Shown here piece after piece: positions 61,190 through 64,000 of a stretch of DNA of 64,000 bases (its first letter is position 1; each line of letters begins with the position of its first letter). Both the position numbers and the translations under genes were made by a program. The DNA comes from Myxococcales bacterium (GTDB taxonomy: Bacteria > Lernaellota > Lernaellaia > Lernaellales > Lernaellaceae). The DNA lies in the NCBI GenBank assembly GCA_012517325.1, contig JAAYVF010000048.1:1-64000 (forward strand), given 5' to 3'. Under the pieces are notes generated by a model, which worked only from the letters and a program-made list of their open reading frames with translations, had not been told where the DNA came from and searched no databases.

Positions 61190-62473
61190 TCACTTGAGGA
61201 GATCGCCGACCGTTTCCTCGACGATCGGCCGGATCATCTCCAGATAGGCCCGAAACACCGGTTCGGTGCTGGACTGCAAGAGTTCCTTGCGCGGCCCCTC
61301 GGCCATGCCGGCGGTCGCATCCAACGCCTGTTGGCGAAGCGGCGCGACGAACTGATCGTCGATCGCCCGCACCACTTCCAACAAAACCGCCTGCGCGGAT
61401 TCGGCCTGAACCTGCTTGCGCCAGGCGGCGGCGAGCGCCTCGTCGGACAATTCGGGATGGTCGGCGGTGAACTTCTGTTTCGCCTCGTCATTGCGCAAGG
61501 CGTCTTGAATCATTTTATTGAACTGACTGCCGCGCAACGACTGCTGAACCCCCTGCTTCGCCGACGCCTGGCCGAGGGTGAAAATGTGTCCGAACGCCGC
61601 GTACACGGCCTGGTCCAACTCCTTCTTTTGCGCGGCGGTCAGCGTCGGCCATTTCGCTTTGGCGGCATCGAGCAGGCGATCCAGGTGACTGCGAAACGCG
61701 GAAACCAACAATTGCTGCAACAACGACGGATCGCTTTTCTGATCGCGGACCTCCAGCGTCGACGGCAGGACGTAGACGAAAGCTTTGCCGTCGGGCGCGC
61801 CCTTTTTCAACTCCTTGAGCCGAATCGTGCCGACGACATCGTCCGGGTCGCCGATTTCCGCCTTGGCGAGCAGCCCGGTTTGCAGATCGACCGTCAGGCG
61901 CACCCGGCCGCGCGAGGCGCGGGTCGGGAACTCGGCCTGATTGCCCTTGACCGCGATCGGATCGGCGATCGTCATTTCGCGGATCCAGCTATGCTGATTG
62001 GGCTGCGGGGCCATTTCCACCGCGATGTCCAGGTTGTCGGGGCTGAGGCCGAGCACGAAGCTGGGGTAAATCGGCTCGTCCGTCGCGGACGGAACGGGCA
62101 AACCGGCCCAGGAAATGGCGTTCAGGCGGCGTTCCTGATCGAGCAATTCCTTTTGCACGGCATCGATCGAAAAGCTGATGGCGCGTTTCTGTTCGTCGTC
62201 GTAATAAAGATACCGGTTGCCATCGAACAACGTGAGAATACCGAGCGGCTCGACATCCACCCGCATCTTGTCGGGCGGCTGAAAACGGACGTGAATCGTG
62301 TACGAACGGCCGCTGGCCGACTGCGCGTCGTAAGTGGCATCGAACCCGCCCAGTTTGGTCAGGGCTTCGCGCGCCCGCCGCGCCGGTTCCGGCCCCTCGC
62401 CGGCCGCCGGCAACGCCCCGAGCAGGCAAAGCGCCAGGGCGAGAATCAAACCGATTACTCTTTGTTTGTCCAT
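61190..62473 (-). CDS. exported lipoprotein-carrier-like (LolA/LolB-fold?) protein of unknown function
   Basis: A 427-residue exported protein. A signal peptide ('VIGLILALALCLLGALPAAG') is followed by a beta-rich part to about 240 with 'FQPPDKMRVDVEPLGILTLFDGNRYLYY', described here only by its features, resembling outer-membrane lipoprotein-carrier folds (positions about 62-90). The second half is a helical segment ('LLVSAFRSHLDRLLDAAKAKW') with many Gln and Glu. I could not match it to a family with confidence. ATG 62473 overlaps the 3' end of the inositol monophosphatase-like gene by 19 bases, so the two are probably coupled. Confidence 0.65.
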   Translation of the reverse strand: MDKQRVIGLILALALCLLGALPAAGEGPEPARRAREALTKLGGFDATYDAQSASGRSYTIHVRFQPPDKMRVDVEPLGILTLFDGNRYLYYDDEQKRAISFSIDAVQKELLDQERRLNAISWAGLPVPSATDEPIYPSFVLGLSPDNLDIAVEMAPQPNQHSWIREMTIADPIAVKGNQAEFPTRASRGRVRLTVDLQTGLLAKAEIGDPDDVVGTIRLKELKKGAPDGKAFVYVLPSTLEVRDQKSDPSLLQQLLVSAFRSHLDRLLDAAKAKWPTLTAAQKKELDQAVYAAFGHIFTLGQASAKQGVQQSLRGSQFNKMIQDALRNDEAKQKFTADHPELSDEALAAAWRKQVQAESAQAVLLEVVRAIDDQFVAPLRQQALDATAGMAEGPRKELLQSSTEPVFRAYLEMIRPIVEETVGDLLK

Positions 62474-63234
62474 CGGATCAACCCGTTGATCTGATCGAGG
62501 ATCTCCGGCGGACCGCCCATCAGCGGCGGCGAAATGCGCCGGCCGTCGAAAAACGCTCCGATCCGGAACGGCGTGCCGTCCAGGTGGCGGATCTCGCCTC
62601 CGGCCTCCTCGACCAACAGGCAACCGGCGGCGACGTCCCAAATCCAGGGGCGACAAAAACAGAAGCAGGCGCGGCCGTCGGCCACCAGGGCGAAATGCGC
62701 GGCGGTGCTGCCGAGCGAGCGCACCTTGACCGGCAGGAAAAAACGGAACGAGCGATGAAAATCGCTGGGACCGCAGATGAAGCATTCGGTTTCCAACCGG
62801 CGGTCGCGCATGACGTGAATCGGCGCGCCGTTCAGAAACGCGCCGTGGCCGCGCGCGGCGCCGAACAACTCGTCCAGCCGCGGGTTGTAAAAAACGCCGA
62901 GCTTCAGTTGCTTACCCACGGCCAGGCCCACGCTGACGCCAAAATAAGCCAAGCCCTGCCGATAGGAATCGGTGCCGTCGATCGGATCGACGATCCAGAC
63001 CGGCGCGTCGCCGATCATTTCCGGCATCGGCCTTTCCTCGCCGAGAAACAGGCTGCCGGGCACGAGCGGGGTCAGCTCGTCGGCCAGCAATTGCTCGACC
63101 GCGCGATCGGCCTGGGTGACGACCGAGCCGTCCGGCTTGCGGGAAATTTCGAGGTGCGGTTGCAGATCCAGCGCCAATTGTCCGGCGCGGCGGACAATCG
63201 TTTCGACGGTGCCAAGCAGCGCGGACCAGTCCAT
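62455..63234 (-). CDS. inositol monophosphatase-family protein
   Basis: A 259-residue member of the inositol monophosphatase/CysQ family. 'GEERP' near residue 65, the metal-binding 'VDPIDGTDS' at 82-90 (Asp83, Asp86) and 'WDVAAGCLLVEEAGG' near 208 are all present. It should hydrolyse a small phosphate ester such as inositol phosphate or 3'-phosphoadenosine phosphate, using magnesium. It overlaps the next gene by 19 bases and follows the HgdB/BcrB-type gene by about 60. Confidence 0.92.
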   Translation of the reverse strand: MDWSALLGTVETIVRRAGQLALDLQPHLEISRKPDGSVVTQADRAVEQLLADELTPLVPGSLFLGEERPMPEMIGDAPVWIVDPIDGTDSYRQGLAYFGVSVGLAVGKQLKLGVFYNPRLDELFGAARGHGAFLNGAPIHVMRDRRLETECFICGPSDFHRSFRFFLPVKVRSLGSTAAHFALVADGRACFCFCRPWIWDVAAGCLLVEEAGGEIRHLDGTPFRIGAFFDGRRISPPLMGGPPEILDQINGLIRWTNKE

Positions 63235-63295
63235 CGTCGATGCTCCCGGCGATGCAGAGTAAACGCCGGTTCGCCGGGCCGGCGTCGAAAAAAAA

Positions 63296-64000
63296 TTATC
63301 GGCCGCCGTTCAACGCTTCCAGGAACGCCTCGAGACGCGTGCCGATCTGGCCTTCCGACCACATGCGTTCGTCGGCGATGTCGCCTTCGATCACCACGCC
63401 CGGCACGCTCAGCCGCTCGGTCAGCGCGTCGCGCAGGTCGTATTGCCCCAGGCTGTACGCCTTGCAGGACCGCGCCGAATGCATGACGAAACCGTCGCAT
63501 TTGAACTTGCGGATCAGCCCTTCCAGCATCGACAGCCGCGTTTCGAAGCCGCGGTTGATATACGGCGCCAGGTAGTTGTAGGCCATCGCCTCGAACGCGT
63601 CGCCCTGGGTCATGTCGCGTTCCATGGACCAACTGGCCGTATAGGTCGCGGTGACGACCGCCGCGTTGCGCTCGGCCAGCTTGTTGAACATGTACTTGGT
63701 CGCGTACCACATCGGGATGTTGTCGAAGAGCAGGCGGTGCTTTTCGTTTTCGACCGCCGAAATGCCCTGCTCCACCCGTTCGCGCATTTCCACCAGCAGC
63801 GACTTGTAAAGGTCGACCGTGCGCTGATCGCCGCGCAGCGTGACGATCGGCCCCATCAGGAAGAAGGTGTCGAAACTGCTCAGGGGCGCCGGCACGGCGC
63901 CGCAATAATCGAGGCACTCCATCCACAGGCGGATGCCGTCGCGCGAGCGCTCGAGCACTTGAATGAATTTCTGCTCGTCGAAGGCCCGGCCGGTGATTTC
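63296..64000 (-). CDS. 2-hydroxyacyl-CoA dehydratase / benzoyl-CoA reductase-type subunit, C-terminal part
   Basis: The frame stays open to the right edge, so the 5' part is outside. The visible 234 residues match the HgdB/BcrB/BadD family, with 'ITGRAFDEQKFIQVLERS' at the left of the visible protein, 'FDNIPMWYATKYMFNKLAE' in the middle, and 'MHSARSCKAYSLGQYDLRDAL' near the end (a Cys followed by KAYSLGQ, as expected for a 4Fe-4S ligand). These proteins form two-subunit enzymes that dehydrate 2-hydroxyacyl-CoA or reduce aromatic CoA esters with an ATP-driven activator. The partner subunit and activator would lie to the right. Oxygen-sensitive, anaerobic metabolism is implied. Confidence 0.9.
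   Translation of the reverse strand, partial: EITGRAFDEQKFIQVLERSRDGIRLWMECLDYCGAVPAPLSSFDTFFLMGPIVTLRGDQRTVDLYKSLLVEMRERVEQGISAVENEKHRLLFDNIPMWYATKYMFNKLAERNAAVVTATYTASWSMERDMTQGDAFEAMAYNYLAPYINRGFETRLSMLEGLIRKFKCDGFVMHSARSCKAYSLGQYDLRDALTERLSVPGVVIEGDIADERMWSEGQIGTRLEAFLEALNGGR

Noticed and set aside
63263-63285. Hairpin ACGCCGG/CCGGCGT before the A-rich run, possible terminator
   Set aside because: The A run lies on the wrong side: on the minus strand the T run would precede the hairpin.

Overview
The window is a 64 kb piece of a GC-rich chromosome from a Gram-negative bacterium. Outer-membrane traits are an LpxL/HtrB-type lipid A acyltransferase, several lipobox lipoproteins and secreted beta-propeller proteins. 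The metabolic genes (acyl-CoA dehydrogenases, thiolase-like proteins with DUF35 partners, an HdrD/NarI-like redox pair, a 2-hydroxyacyl-CoA dehydratase/benzoyl-CoA reductase-type subunit) resemble those of Desulfobacterota, Myxococcota and neighbouring uncultured deltaproteobacterial lineages. Secreted proteins with long Asp/Asn stutters support such a lineage. I cannot place the organism more precisely from this sequence. I see no rRNA, tRNA, CRISPR array, transposase or phage gene; this looks like ordinary chromosome.

Left part (1-11,200): a TetR-type regulator (cut by the edge) and a PHP phosphoesterase, then a tight plus-strand acyl-CoA operon: two different acyl-CoA dehydrogenases, an acyl-CoA ligase, two thiolase-superfamily proteins that have both lost the usual catalytic Cys and His, and two DUF35 zinc-ribbon/OB-fold proteins. 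A strong terminator follows. A cholesterol-oxidase-like GMC flavoprotein, an OsmC protein and a GyrI-like protein come next. The set resembles the logic of steroid or isoprenoid side-chain degradation.

11,200-33,200: a tandem HD/HD-GYP protein, several SAM methyltransferases, a GH2-type lipoprotein, a creatininase-family protein, an extradiol-dioxygenase-like protein, an Asp-rich lipoprotein, an LVIVD beta-propeller, an SGNH hydrolase with membrane domains coupled to a membrane/beta-propeller protein, a large membrane protein coupled to an Asp-rich lipoprotein, two c-type cytochrome-like proteins and a GNAT acetyltransferase.

33,200-36,150 (minus strand): a compact operon DsrE-like / TusA / NarI-like cytochrome b / HdrD-like iron-sulfur protein, with a promoter at one end and a terminator at the other. 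It looks like a sulfur-relay system tied to a quinone-linked membrane redox module, with no dissimilatory sulfite reductase in the window.

36,250-64,000: LpxL-type acyltransferase, another membrane/beta-propeller protein, a B12-type radical SAM enzyme, a histidine kinase/response regulator pair, a C45-like NTN hydrolase, an epimerase, a MopE-like lipoprotein, a metallo-beta-lactamase fold protein, a GMP-synthase-like ATP pyrophosphatase without its glutaminase domain, two large secreted/lipoprotein glycan-related proteins, a true thiolase, a LUD protein, a calcium-loop protein, a YihY/BrkB membrane protein, a UshA-like 5'-nucleotidase lipoprotein, an inositol monophosphatase-family enzyme and, at the right edge, the end of an HgdB/BcrB-type gene.
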